This document shows, one piece after another, positions 26,242-35,437 of a DNA stretch of 64,000 bases (position 1 is the stretch's first letter; each line of letters begins with the position of its first letter). The stretch is from assembly GCA_964520985.1 (NCBI GenBank), contig CAZFPB010000001.1:682001-746000 (forward strand). The letters run 5' to 3'. A model generated the notes under the pieces. The model did no database searches. It was not told where the DNA came from and saw only the letters and a program-made list of their open reading frames with translations. Origin of the DNA: CAYSGL01 sp964520985 (GTDB lineage: Bacteria > Pseudomonadota > Alphaproteobacteria > Micavibrionales > Micavibrionaceae). The position numbers and the translations under genes are program-made.

Positions 26242-27476
26242 TATTGGGCAGGTGCTGGCTCGGCTACTGGGGCAGCGTCTGTCGTCGCAGGCGCTTCAGC
26301 TGGAGCGGCGGCTTCAGGCGCAGCGTCCGTTGCTGGCGCAGCTTCTTCAGCAGCTGGTGCTTCTTCCGCAGCGGCAGGAGCCGGAGCAGTTTCAGCGGGT
26401 GCTGCTTCCGTTGTAGCAGGAGCGGCGGTTGTTGGCGCTACAGCTTCAGGGGCTTTTGTTTGCTCGGCTGGCAGCGGGTCGCCATTGATGTCAAAGACTT
26501 CAATGGTAGAGGCCGAACGCCAGTCATTGACCATTTTCTCGAGCACTTCACGGCGTTTTTGCATTTCAAGCGCTGGCTTGACCTGCTCGAACGTCGGCTT
26601 TGGCTGGGTGCGGACATCTTCCAGCTTGATCACGTGCCAACCGAAGCTGGTTTTGATCGGGGCTGTCGAAACGTCGCCTTTTTTCATGGCGTAAGCAGCT
26701 TTGGCGAATTCAGGCACCATCGCTTCTTTGGTGAACCAGCCAAGATCGCCCGAGTTTTGAGCGGCGGTCGGGTCTTTCGACTCTTTCTTGGCGATCTCAT
26801 TGAAGTTTGCGCCATCAGCAACCTGCTTTATGATCGCTTCGGCTTTTTCTTTGCTCTCTACCAGAACATGGCTGGCTTTACGCTCTTCCACATTCGGGGC
26901 TTTGGCCATCAGCGCGTCGTATTCGCTTTTCAGCGCGCTTTCCGAGATCTGCTCATCCACAACTTTTTGTACGTAGATGTTACGGGCAATCTGCTGCTTG
27001 GCCATTTCGACTTCGCGTTTGAATTCAGGCGAAGTTTCAAGGTTGGCGGATTCAGCTTTGTTCTGGATCAGGCGAGTGTTGATGACCTGCTCGAGCGCCA
27101 GCGGGTAGACAGCCGTGGCTGGCATCTGCTGGATCTGGGCCGGCATCATCTCGATGAAGCGGTAAACATCGACGCGGGTGATGTCATGGCCGTCGACCTT
27201 GGCAACAACCGGATTACCTGGACGCACGGGCGTGCCGTTGAATTCACCGGAGAATGTGTCTTGCGGGACTTCTTCTTCCTCAACTGGCGCGGCATCCGCA
27301 TCGGCGGTTTGCGTCTCAGGCGGTGTGGTTGTTTCGGCCGCGACTGGCGCTTCGGTTGTCTCAGGGGCTTTGTCGCCCATGAACATAAAGGCACCTACTG
27401 CGATAAGGGCGACGACGATAACCGCCACAACTCCCATTACCATATTCTTGTTGCCGTCAGGCTGTTGCGTATTCAT
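26241..27476 (-). CDS. Membrane-anchored parvulin-type peptidyl-prolyl isomerase
   Basis: 411 residues. An N-terminal anchor (about 12-31) is followed by a Thr/Glu/Pro-rich linker, a SurA-N-like helical chaperone region (about 85-190), then a PpiC rotamase domain (about 195-285: KASHVLVESKEKAEAI, GDLGWFTKEAMVPEFAKAAYAMKKGDVS, SFGWHVIKLED). The last ~80 residues are almost only Ala, Pro, Glu and Thr. Such proteins fold exported polypeptides at the periplasmic face. A parvulin gene divergent from secA is a known alphaproteobacterial arrangement; argJ, often next in line, is absent here. Confidence 0.9.
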   Translation of the reverse strand: MNTQQPDGNKNMVMGVVAVIVVALIAVGAFMFMGDKAPETTEAPVAAETTTPPETQTADADAAPVEEEEVPQDTFSGEFNGTPVRPGNPVVAKVDGHDITRVDVYRFIEMMPAQIQQMPATAVYPLALEQVINTRLIQNKAESANLETSPEFKREVEMAKQQIARNIYVQKVVDEQISESALKSEYDALMAKAPNVEERKASHVLVESKEKAEAIIKQVADGANFNEIAKKESKDPTAAQNSGDLGWFTKEAMVPEFAKAAYAMKKGDVSTAPIKTSFGWHVIKLEDVRTQPKPTFEQVKPALEMQKRREVLEKMVNDWRSASTIEVFDINGDPLPAEQTKAPEAVAPTTAAPATTEAAPAETAPAPAAAEEAPAAEEAAPATDAAPEAAAPAEAPATTDAAPVAEPAPAQ

Positions 27477-27640
27477 CGGAAAACAATCCTTTTGTTAAGA
27501 GTCGGGAAATACGGGCAAACACTGCACAATCTCCTGTGCAAACGCAAGCCCCTACCAAGCGGATATCCATATAGAGTTCATTGACGTTAGGGAAAGAGCG
27601 CCTTATATGAGAAGCACGAAAACCAGCTCTTGAGGGGTAT

Positions 27641-30379
27641 ATGTTGTTAGCCTTGGCCCAGAAACTATTCGGATCCAGCAATGAGCGGGAGGTAAAACGC
27701 CTGTCCCGCTATGTGGAGCCGATCAATGCGCTGGAACCGCGCTTCGCCGCCCTGAGCGACGATGACCTGCGCGCGATGACCGATGAATTCCGCGCCCGCC
27801 TTGCTTCTGGGGAAAAACTCGAAAGCCTGATCACGGAAGCCTTTGCCGTCGTCCGCGAGGCCGCCAAGCGCGCCTTGGGCCTGCGTCCCTTCGATGTCCA
27901 GTTGATCGGGGGCCTTGTCCTCAATGACAACCGCATTGCTGAAATGCGCACCGGAGAAGGGAAAACCCTCGTCGCCACCCTACCCGCTTATTTAAATGCC
28001 TTGTCCGGCAAAGGCGTGCATGTCGTGACCGTGAACGACTACCTCGCCCGCCGCGACTCTGCCTGGATGGGCAAAGTCTATAACTTCCTCGGCCTGACCG
28101 TCGGCTGCATCACGGGCAATATGCCTGAAGAAGACCGCCGCGCCGCCTACGCCGCCGACATTACCTACGGCACTAACAACGAATTCGGCTTCGACTATCT
28201 GCGCGACAATATGAAATTCAGCCTGTCGCAAATGGTACAACGCCCCTTCAACTTCGCCATCGTCGATGAGGTGGACTCGATCCTGATCGATGAAGCGCGC
28301 ACGCCGCTGATCATCTCCGGCCCGTCCGAAGGTTCGATCGACCTCTATGTAAAGGTCGATAAACTTATCCCGACCCTCGATGACGCCGACTTCGAAAAAG
28401 ACGAAAAAACCCGCAACATCATGCTCACCGAAAGCGGGATCGAGAAAATCGAAAACCTGCTGCACGAACAAGGGTTGATCAAAGACGGTAATATGTATGA
28501 TGCGCAGAACATCGCGCTCGTCCACCACGTCAATCAAGCCCTGCGCGCCCACAAAATCTTCAGCCGCGATACAGATTACATTGTGAAAGATGACAAGGTC
28601 ATCATCATCGATGAATTCACCGGCCGTATGATGGAAGGCCGCCGCTACTCCGAGGGCCTGCACCAGGCCCTCGAAGCCAAGGAACGCGTCACCATCCAGA
28701 ACGAGAACCAGACACTGGCCTCGATCACCTTCCAGAATTACTTCCGCATGTATCCGAAGCTCGCGGGCATGACCGGCACGGCCATGACCGAAGCCACCGA
28801 GTTCGGTGAAATCTACAATCTCGGCGTCATCGACATGCCGACCAATGTCCCGGTCGCCCGTATCGACCATGACGACAAAATTTACAAATCGATCGACGAT
28901 AAATTTGAAGCCATCGCCAAACTGATCGGCGAGTGCCGTGAAAAAGGCCAGCCTGTTCTGGTTGGTACCGTGTCGATTGAAAAGTCGGAGCGTCTGTCTG
29001 ATGCGCTGAAGAAAATGAAAATTCCGCACAACGTGCTGAACGCCCGCTATCACGAGCAGGAAGCCCTGATCATCGCACAGGCTGGCGCGCCGGGTGCCAT
29101 CACTATCGCCACCAACATGGCAGGCCGCGGGACCGACATTCAGCTCGGCGGTAACCTCGACATGCGTGTTGCCAACGAAGTCGATCCGACATGGGATGAA
29201 GCAACCAAAGCGCAGGCCATCGAAAACATCAAACACGAAATCGAACAGAACCGCGCGATTGTGAAAGCAGCAGGCGGTCTCTTCGTTATCGGTACCGAGC
29301 GTCATGAATCACGCCGTATCGACAACCAGCTGCGCGGCCGTTCCGGCCGTCAGGGTGACCCCGGCACGTCCGTCTTCTTCCTCTCGGTCGAAGACGATCT
29401 AATGCGTATTTTCGCCGCCGATAAAATGGAAATGCTGCTGAAAAGCCACATCGGTTTGAAGGATGGCGAAGCCCTCACCCACCCATGGCTTTCGAAAGCG
29501 CTTGAGCGTGCTCAGGCCCGTGTGGAACAGCAGAACTTTGAAATCCGCAAGAACCTGCTCAAATTCGACAACGTGATGAACGACCAGCGTAAAGTGATTT
29601 ACGAACAGCGCCGTGAAATCATGGATAGCGGTGAAGAACTCGACGGTCTCGTCGATGAAATGCGCCACGACACCGCAATCGACATTGTCGATCGCACCAT
29701 CCCGCGCGGCTCATACCCCGAGCTGTGGGATGTCACCACGATGCACGCCGAAATCCTGCGCCTCTTCGCGCTCGATCTGCCGGTGGCTGAGTGGGCGAAA
29801 GAAGAAGGCATCGATGAAGCCGCCATGGAAGAGCGCATCATTCAGGCCGCCGATGCCAAGATTGCCGAGAAGCGCACTATCGCTGGCACCTCCGGCTTCC
29901 GCCAGCTGCAAAAAGCCTTTGTCCTGCAAATGCTCGACCAGCACTGGAAAGAGCACCTGCTCAACCTCGACCATTTACGCCAGGGCATCAACCTGCGTGC
30001 CTTTGGTCAGCGCGACCCGCTGAACGAATATAAAGCCGAAGCCTTCGCTTTGTTTGAAGCGATGCTCAACAACCTGCGCGAAAGCGTCACGCAAACCCTC
30101 TCGCTGGTGGAAGTCAATATCGACCCCGCCGCGATTCAGGCGATGCAAAAGCAGCAGGCCGAAGCCCAACAAAAACTGAAAGAAGGCCGCGCCGACCCCG
30201 CCATGGGCACCCTGGCCGATCAGGCCGCCCGCCCGGAAGGCAAAGTGCAATCCCTGCCCTCGCGCAACGTGGCGTTCGATCAGAACGATCCATCGACATG
30301 GGGACAGACGCAACGCAACGCGCCCTGCCCGTGCGGATCGGGCAAAAAATACAAACAATGCCACGGCGCGATTAACTAA
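27641..30379 (+). CDS. secA: Preprotein translocase ATPase SecA
   Basis: Motor that pushes unfolded preproteins through SecYEG. 912 residues, full length. Walker A MRTGEGKT (about 101-108), the DEAD-like DEVDSILIDEARTPLIISG (about 207-225), motif VI region QLRGRSGRQGDPG (about 564-576), and a C-terminal zinc-binding SEC-C tail CPCGSGKKYKQCHG. The tail normally contacts SecB and lipids. The 164-bp divergent spacer to the parvulin gene should hold the promoters. The 3' end overlaps the convergent M48 gene by 8 bp. Confidence 0.98.
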   Translation: MLLALAQKLFGSSNEREVKRLSRYVEPINALEPRFAALSDDDLRAMTDEFRARLASGEKLESLITEAFAVVREAAKRALGLRPFDVQLIGGLVLNDNRIAEMRTGEGKTLVATLPAYLNALSGKGVHVVTVNDYLARRDSAWMGKVYNFLGLTVGCITGNMPEEDRRAAYAADITYGTNNEFGFDYLRDNMKFSLSQMVQRPFNFAIVDEVDSILIDEARTPLIISGPSEGSIDLYVKVDKLIPTLDDADFEKDEKTRNIMLTESGIEKIENLLHEQGLIKDGNMYDAQNIALVHHVNQALRAHKIFSRDTDYIVKDDKVIIIDEFTGRMMEGRRYSEGLHQALEAKERVTIQNENQTLASITFQNYFRMYPKLAGMTGTAMTEATEFGEIYNLGVIDMPTNVPVARIDHDDKIYKSIDDKFEAIAKLIGECREKGQPVLVGTVSIEKSERLSDALKKMKIPHNVLNARYHEQEALIIAQAGAPGAITIATNMAGRGTDIQLGGNLDMRVANEVDPTWDEATKAQAIENIKHEIEQNRAIVKAAGGLFVIGTERHESRRIDNQLRGRSGRQGDPGTSVFFLSVEDDLMRIFAADKMEMLLKSHIGLKDGEALTHPWLSKALERAQARVEQQNFEIRKNLLKFDNVMNDQRKVIYEQRREIMDSGEELDGLVDEMRHDTAIDIVDRTIPRGSYPELWDVTTMHAEILRLFALDLPVAEWAKEEGIDEAAMEERIIQAADAKIAEKRTIAGTSGFRQLQKAFVLQMLDQHWKEHLLNLDHLRQGINLRAFGQRDPLNEYKAEAFALFEAMLNNLRESVTQTLSLVEVNIDPAAIQAMQKQQAEAQQKLKEGRADPAMGTLADQAARPEGKVQSLPSRNVAFDQNDPSTWGQTQRNAPCPCGSGKKYKQCHGAIN

Positions 30380-31244
30380 CCGCTGGCCCTTTAAACACAG
30401 GCTCCATTCGAGACCGCTCTGCCGACAGCAGGGCGGTCTTTTCATAGCGGGCCATGTCATTGGCCAGCAAAGATTCTACGTCTTCGGCATTGAATATTTT
30501 TCTAATGGCTGCAATGCGTTTTGCTGTGCAAGGATGCGTGGACAATATCTCAAAATTTTCTTTGCCTTTAAGTGCTTCCAAAGCGCGTATAGCCGCTTGC
30601 GGATTGTCCGTCAGTTCAACAGCCCGGCGATCGCATGTATATTCTCCGCTCCGGCTTAGTTTCCGGTTAAGTAAAAATTGGCTGACTGCGCCGATAATAA
30701 GAGCATTCTGTGCTTGGAGAAATCCGCTATTGTCAGGTAAAAAATAGGCCAGCAAACAGGCGCCCAGCATCATCGGATGCATAGCCATTACCGTAGACGC
30801 ATAATCTTTGGCAGGACCGTCCGGGTCAGCCAGATGGCCCATCTCATGGGCCACGACGAATTCCGATTCATCCGCGCTTAGCGTCTTGTGTATGTGAGCG
30901 CCTACACTGATTTGAAAGTTGCCACGATCGGCGTAGGCATTTTTCAAAAGATCGCACCGCTTACTTTTTTCCGTCTCGGCAATGATGCCGATCTTTGAAG
31001 CGAGGGATACTTTTTGGCTTAATCTATAATGTATGTCCTGAAGTTCTTGCGAAGCTTCCACGACTCGGTATCTTTCTCCGGCAGAAGCGGCCTCTCTGAG
31101 ATAAAATAGAGTGCTCACCATAGCCGCGCCACCCAGTAAGGCAGCCGCCTGCACAGTCGCGCCCAGCGCAACGAAGTTGGCGGATACCCCGGCAATGGTA
31201 GGTGAGCAATACACAGCCGTTTTAAAAATCGTACGCAAGGACAT
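30372..31244 (-). CDS. M48 family zinc metalloprotease
   Basis: 290 residues from the ATG at 31244; a TTG two codons upstream is possible. Two hydrophobic helices at the N-terminus (about 8-50) are followed by the zinc motif HEMGH (near 136) and the downstream ligand in GEYTCDRRAVEL (near 208), with a hydrophobic pair around 155-190. The arrangement is that of HtpX/Ste24-like M48 membrane proteases involved in membrane-protein quality control. HtpX is usually of similar length, but the sequence is divergent, so no symbol is given. Confidence 0.82.
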   Translation of the reverse strand: MSLRTIFKTAVYCSPTIAGVSANFVALGATVQAAALLGGAAMVSTLFYLREAASAGERYRVVEASQELQDIHYRLSQKVSLASKIGIIAETEKSKRCDLLKNAYADRGNFQISVGAHIHKTLSADESEFVVAHEMGHLADPDGPAKDYASTVMAMHPMMLGACLLAYFLPDNSGFLQAQNALIIGAVSQFLLNRKLSRSGEYTCDRRAVELTDNPQAAIRALEALKGKENFEILSTHPCTAKRIAAIRKIFNAEDVESLLANDMARYEKTALLSAERSRMEPVFKGPAVS

Positions 31245-31396
31245 GGCCAATACATTAGTCTTTTCTATTAAATTATGTCAATAATTTTGGCGCGTTAATC
31301 TCTTCGTTAATAACTCCCACCGACTGATTGCGCCACCCCGCCCCCTGCGCTAGGGTTTCTTTACAGATTCTCAGACCCATCAAAGGATGTTTGCTT

Positions 31397-31534
31397 ATGT
31401 TGAAAGCCTTCTCATACCTGTTCGCGTTTATTCTGATTGCCGCCATCGGCGTTCTCGGCTGGCTGAGCTTCACCACCGTGCCCATAGAACAGCAGATGAT
31501 CGAACAGCCGATTCAGCTGCCGGCCCAATCCTAA
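31397..31534 (+). CDS. Small single-span membrane protein, 45 aa
   Basis: Starts MLKAFSYLFAFILIAAIG with an AAAGGATG ribosome site; one hydrophobic helix (about 5-25) and a short polar tail (PIEQQMIEQPIQLPAQS). The tail suggests an anchored peptide with a periplasmic end. Its TAA overlaps the ATG of the next gene (TAATG), so the two are coupled. It may act with the secreted protein encoded there. Family not recognised. Confidence 0.65.
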   Translation: MLKAFSYLFAFILIAAIGVLGWLSFTTVPIEQQMIEQPIQLPAQS

Positions 31535-33144
31535 TGCGCTTTTCCGCCCTGCTCTTTGCCGCATTGATCGGCATTGCGATTCCTGCCTCTGCGCAGGAGC
31601 GTGAGATCATTAAACATGAAGATATCGCCGCGCTGGAATCTGCCGGCACGATAAACGATATTGCCGCCGGCGCCTTTGAAAAGACTCTGTGGCGCGACAA
31701 CAGCCGCAACGACATCATCAAGGGCCTGCAGTCTTTACCGCCGGAAAGCCCGCTGCGCTCCGTGCATGATCTCAAACGCCGTATAATGCTGTCACGCACC
31801 GATGCCACGCTGATCGACAACGATGGTCCGGCAACCAGTTTTGAGAATCTTTTCATTCAACGCATCCTGAAATTGCAGGAAATGGGGCTTTATGAAGACG
31901 CCCTTAAATTATACACCGATAACATTGACACTCCGAATGATGCCATTCTCGCCGAAACCGGCCTGACGCTCATCACCCATCAGCGCGGCCTCGCCACCGC
32001 CTGCCTCGAAGAAAAAGTCCTCGCGCCAGAATTCGAAGGTGATGCGTTTTTCGCTCAGATGGATGCGCTGTGCTCGTTCGAGTTAGGCCAGACCGATACG
32101 CCACCCGCGCTTGAAAGTTTGACATTGCAAGCCATCACCAAAGAAGAAGGCTATAAAGTCAGCGCCCGCGATATCCCGACGCTCTACAACCTCACGCCGC
32201 TCGAGCTGGCCGTGCTGAAGAGTGAAGCCCGCATCGACTACAAAAGCTTCGAGACAACACCCGCCGCGCTCACGCCCTACCCGGCCCGCGTGCTGACGAC
32301 GTTCCTCGAAGACAAAACCCTGCCCGCCGAACGCCTCTTGCCGTTGCAGGTTGAACTGGCGCGCCGTGGTTACCTCTCGGTTAAAAAACTGCCCGTGTGG
32401 AAAGAAGCGCACATTCTTGAAGTCGATGTGAAAGACAAAGCCAAGACGGATGCCGGCGCCGCGGATGCCATCTTCTGGAAGGGCTTTACCCCACTCCTGC
32501 AAAACGAGCAGGAGATCGTCAATCTCACGCCATACGGCAAGCTTTTGAGCGAACGCAACCCGCGCGTGACTGGCCCGCTGTTAACCAAATCACTCGCCGT
32601 CATCATGGCGTCCGGCAATGAGATACCGGCCCCTTGGTGCAACGCGCTGCTGGCCGAAAAAACCGATCAGGCGACCGTATATTACCAAACACTTACGTTT
32701 TTACAGGTCTGTGAACCAAATAGCGATAAAGCTGTGGATAATCTCACGTCTGCCTTGGGTGCTTTCCCGCCTGAACAAAACGCAAAATTGTGGATTATCA
32801 TGGGCTTACTGGCTCCCAAGACAGAGGCCTATGGATCAATCTTACAAATTTATGAAAAACATTTTCCCTTGACAGGCCAAAATGATTATGTAATGCATAC
32901 ACAGGATAAACCGGATGAATCGCGCAAAGATGCGGAGTCCGGTGGATTCGGGGTTGCGCTGTTGCGCACCCTGGCCCTCGTAAAGGGCGAAACTGGGGAA
33001 AATATCAACCCGCCAGTCTTGCAAATTACGGTAAAGGGTTTACTAGATGAAGGGCTCGAGAACGACGCCCGTCAGCTGGCAAAAGAAGTATTTGTGGGAA
33101 TATTACTGAACAATAAGAACTTAGGAGAGAATAAAAATGGCTAG
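31534..33144 (+). CDS. Secreted hypothetical protein, 536 aa
   Basis: The start at 31534 gives a clean signal peptide (MRFSALLFAALIGIAIPASAQ); a longer frame to 31387 would overlap the preceding small gene and lacks one. The mature part is mainly helical with alternating short helices (for example LQEMGLYEDALKLYTDN), reminiscent of TPR-like solenoids. I do not recognise the family. The final ~150 codons are richer in A/T than the rest. It overlaps xerD by 8 bp, so the secreted protein and the recombinase are translationally linked. Confidence 0.8.
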   Translation: MRFSALLFAALIGIAIPASAQEREIIKHEDIAALESAGTINDIAAGAFEKTLWRDNSRNDIIKGLQSLPPESPLRSVHDLKRRIMLSRTDATLIDNDGPATSFENLFIQRILKLQEMGLYEDALKLYTDNIDTPNDAILAETGLTLITHQRGLATACLEEKVLAPEFEGDAFFAQMDALCSFELGQTDTPPALESLTLQAITKEEGYKVSARDIPTLYNLTPLELAVLKSEARIDYKSFETTPAALTPYPARVLTTFLEDKTLPAERLLPLQVELARRGYLSVKKLPVWKEAHILEVDVKDKAKTDAGAADAIFWKGFTPLLQNEQEIVNLTPYGKLLSERNPRVTGPLLTKSLAVIMASGNEIPAPWCNALLAEKTDQATVYYQTLTFLQVCEPNSDKAVDNLTSALGAFPPEQNAKLWIIMGLLAPKTEAYGSILQIYEKHFPLTGQNDYVMHTQDKPDESRKDAESGGFGVALLRTLALVKGETGENINPPVLQITVKGLLDEGLENDARQLAKEVFVGILLNNKNLGENKNG

Positions 33145-34132
33145 ACCTGGTCGCCCGAAACTACCGAAACCGGATCTGCACCCATCCGTGGATGCCTTTC
33201 TGGATATGCTAACCGCCGAGCGCGGCGCGGCCGACAACACGCGTCAGGCTTACTGGCGCGATCTGGCGGATGTTTCCGTATTCGTGAAAAAAGAACGCAA
33301 GAGTGACATTAACGTTGCCACAACTGCCGATCTGAAAGCCTATATCGATCATCTCTCCAAGAAGATGCACACCAAAGGCACGAACAAATCGCAAATCGCC
33401 GTACGCACGGTTGCGCGCCGCCTGTCCGCGCTGCGTCAGTACTACCGCTTCCTCGTGTCCGAGAATAAACGCAAAGACGACCCGACTTCGACAATCGACA
33501 GCCCGAAACAAGGTCGTACCTTGCCGAAAACGCTGACCGAAGCCGAAGTGAACCGTCTGATCAAAGTCGGCGCCGGTGCCGGCGGTGCGGATTCCATCCG
33601 TCTCGTCTGCCTGCTCGAAATGCTGTATGCCACAGGCCTGCGCGTATCCGAGCTGGTCGGTCTGCCAATGAGCGCCATCAACGATGACGCCCAGTTCATG
33701 ACCATCGAAGGCAAAGGCGGCCGCGAGCGCATGGTACCGCTCTCCGAGCCAGCCCAGAAAGCCCTGAAGGATTACCTGGCCGTGCGTCAGCAATTCATCT
33801 CCGGCGAAGACAAAGGCACGCAGATGCAATGGGTCTTCCCATCGCGCACGTCTGAAAAAGGTCACCTGACCCGTCAGCGTTTTGCTCAACTGCTCAAAGA
33901 CCTCGCCCGCGATGCCGACATGCCGGAAGGCAAAGTCAGCCCGCACGTGCTGCGTCACGCGTTCGCCACGCACCTGCTGGCCCGCGGCGCCGACCTGCGC
34001 TCGGTACAAAAAATGCTCGGCCACGCCGACATTGCCACGACACAGATCTACACCCACATTCTGGGCGAGAAGCTGAAAAAGACCGTCGAGGAAAAACACC
34101 CGATGGCCAAGAAAACAGCCGGCAAGAAATAA
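33137..34132 (+). CDS. xerD: Tyrosine recombinase XerD
   Basis: Site-specific recombinase that resolves chromosome dimers at dif with XerC. 331 residues, slightly long because of a basic N-terminal extension (MARPGRPKLPKPD) and a Lys-rich C-terminal tail. Catalytic residues are all present: R169 (TGLRVSEL), K193, H270 and R273 (HVLRHAF), H296 (LGHADI), and the nucleophile Y305 (TQIYTH). A good AGGAGA ribosome site precedes the ATG even though it overlaps the upstream gene. A strong terminator follows. Confidence 0.93.
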   Translation: MARPGRPKLPKPDLHPSVDAFLDMLTAERGAADNTRQAYWRDLADVSVFVKKERKSDINVATTADLKAYIDHLSKKMHTKGTNKSQIAVRTVARRLSALRQYYRFLVSENKRKDDPTSTIDSPKQGRTLPKTLTEAEVNRLIKVGAGAGGADSIRLVCLLEMLYATGLRVSELVGLPMSAINDDAQFMTIEGKGGRERMVPLSEPAQKALKDYLAVRQQFISGEDKGTQMQWVFPSRTSEKGHLTRQRFAQLLKDLARDADMPEGKVSPHVLRHAFATHLLARGADLRSVQKMLGHADIATTQIYTHILGEKLKKTVEEKHPMAKKTAGKK

Positions 34133-34150
34133 GGGCTAACCCCCAAAACA

Positions 34151-34179
34151 AAACGCCCCGCTAGACGGGGCGTTTTTTT
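34151..34179. terminator. Bidirectional terminator between xerD and uspA
   Basis: Arms AACGCCCCG and CGGGGCGTT around CTAGA, followed by TTTTT on the plus strand. On the minus strand TTTTGTTTT follows. It can end both xerD (plus) and the convergent TSUP-TIGR02186-uspA transcript (minus). Confidence 0.9.
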
Positions 34180-34191
34180 ATGTTTGGAAAA

Positions 34192-34707
34192 TCAATCCAG
34201 CAGCGCGTCAATATCTTCCGGCGGCAAATGCCCTGGCACGACAAACACCGGCACGTTCAGCGATGAAATACCTTTGCCCGTGTAATAACTCACCAGCGGA
34301 TCATTCGAGCCACCCGCGCCCAGCACCAGCGCGACAATCTCGTCATCGGCGTTGATCGTATCGGTCAGCGCCTTATGGCGATTGCCTTCGCTGATATAGA
34401 GGCTCGGACGCTGCCCGGTAATCTCATTGATCGTCTTGGCTGCGCTCCAGATATATTGCTCCGCTTGCTGGCGCAGCTCGGCGCGCATCCGCGCTTCGAC
34501 GCCGCCCCATTGTTGCAGCTCATCCATTTCTACCACGTGAATGATGCCGACATGCGCCCGGCGTGCCTGCGCCGCCCGTGCGGCATAGCGCAGCGCCACG
34601 GTAAATTCCGCACTGTCGTCGGCCACGACTAAATAGGTCCCCCCATCGCCGCGCCGCCCGCGTTTCACGACCGGTTCAACATCGATAAAGTTAGGTGTGG
34701 TATTCAT
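34192..34707 (-). CDS. Universal stress protein UspA family
   Basis: 171 residues with a single Usp domain: YLVVADDSAEFTVALRYAARAA (about 25-46) and the ATP-binding glycine region LVLGAGGSNDPLVSYYTG (about 130-147). The second Gly-rich element resembles the G-2x-G-9x-G(S/T) motif of ATP-binding members, though imperfectly. Cytosolic stress protein; the ligand is unknown. Last gene of the minus-strand operon with TIGR02186 and TSUP. Confidence 0.85.
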   Translation of the reverse strand: MNTTPNFIDVEPVVKRGRRGDGGTYLVVADDSAEFTVALRYAARAAQARRAHVGIIHVVEMDELQQWGGVEARMRAELRQQAEQYIWSAAKTINEITGQRPSLYISEGNRHKALTDTINADDEIVALVLGAGGSNDPLVSYYTGKGISSLNVPVFVVPGHLPPEDIDALLD

Positions 34708-34711
34708 CTCA

Positions 34712-35437
34712 TCAATCCCTTCTTAAAAAGGTAAAAGCGCCCCATCCGGCGAACAGGGCCATGGAAATTGCCAGCAGGGAATAAATCCACGCATGGTCAT
34801 GCGCGAAAATATACACCTGCGCGCTGAACCCCACCTGCCCCACCTGTAATGTTTTTTGTGTGCGGCTCAGGACACGCGCGCCATCAATCACGGCTGCTTC
34901 CACCGAGTAAGCGCCCGTCGGCATATTGGCGGGTAATGGAAAGACAGCCTTGTAAAAACCGTTCGACACGGTCTGCAGCGCGCGCCCTTGCGGCGGGAAC
35001 AAGCCTTGTACTTGTTTGTTGCGGATCAACGCTTCGCGAAAGCGTCTTGCATCGCTGTCAGACAAACGGTCTTCCGGGTAAAAATCCAGCGCGGACAATC
35101 CAAACTCCTCGCGGATCGCTTCGGGCATATCGCGGATCGGGCTGGTGCGCGCATAATCGTAATACCCCGGCACGCGGTGAAATTCCACCGACTGCGCATT
35201 GATCCACGCACCCAGCACCGAAGCCTTGCGCCGCACGACCATCGTGCGCTCCGGCCCGCGCAGCGTGATAATCAAATCACCGCGCTCCGGCGTCACCACA
35301 TAGACAATCAAATTGGTGCCGTTAAAGCCCGTGGTGATATCGACATGATCTTCCGCTAGATCGATTGTCATCGGCGCGCGCTGCGCAAAGGCAGGGACGG
35401 ATAAACAGACCAGCAGAAGCGTCAGAAAAAATTTCAT
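34712..35437 (-). CDS. TIGR02186 family membrane protein
   Basis: 241 residues. A cleavable signal peptide (MKFFLTLLLVCLSVPAFAQ), a periplasmic beta-rich domain and one C-terminal membrane helix (about 214-236) followed by RRD. This is the alphaproteobacterial TIGR02186 family, typically encoded beside a TSUP transporter as here (4-bp overlap). The pairing suggests a helper in sulfur-compound export; the biochemical role is not known. Confidence 0.85.
   Translation of the reverse strand: MKFFLTLLLVCLSVPAFAQRAPMTIDLAEDHVDITTGFNGTNLIVYVVTPERGDLIITLRGPERTMVVRRKASVLGAWINAQSVEFHRVPGYYDYARTSPIRDMPEAIREEFGLSALDFYPEDRLSDSDARRFREALIRNKQVQGLFPPQGRALQTVSNGFYKAVFPLPANMPTGAYSVEAAVIDGARVLSRTQKTLQVGQVGFSAQVYIFAHDHAWIYSLLAISMALFAGWGAFTFLRRD

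Noticed and set aside
26244..27584. 446-residue plus-strand open frame opposite the parvulin gene
   Set aside because: Its Gly/Arg/Ser-rich content mirrors the Ala/Pro/Glu codons of the parvulin on the other strand. It has no domain or ribosome site.
27992..29305. 437-residue minus-strand frame inside secA
   Set aside because: Antisense shadow of a highly conserved gene, lacking recognisable motifs.
31273..31300. Possible CtrA site (TTAA…TTAA)
   Set aside because: Spacing is eight bases rather than seven, and nothing else supports it.
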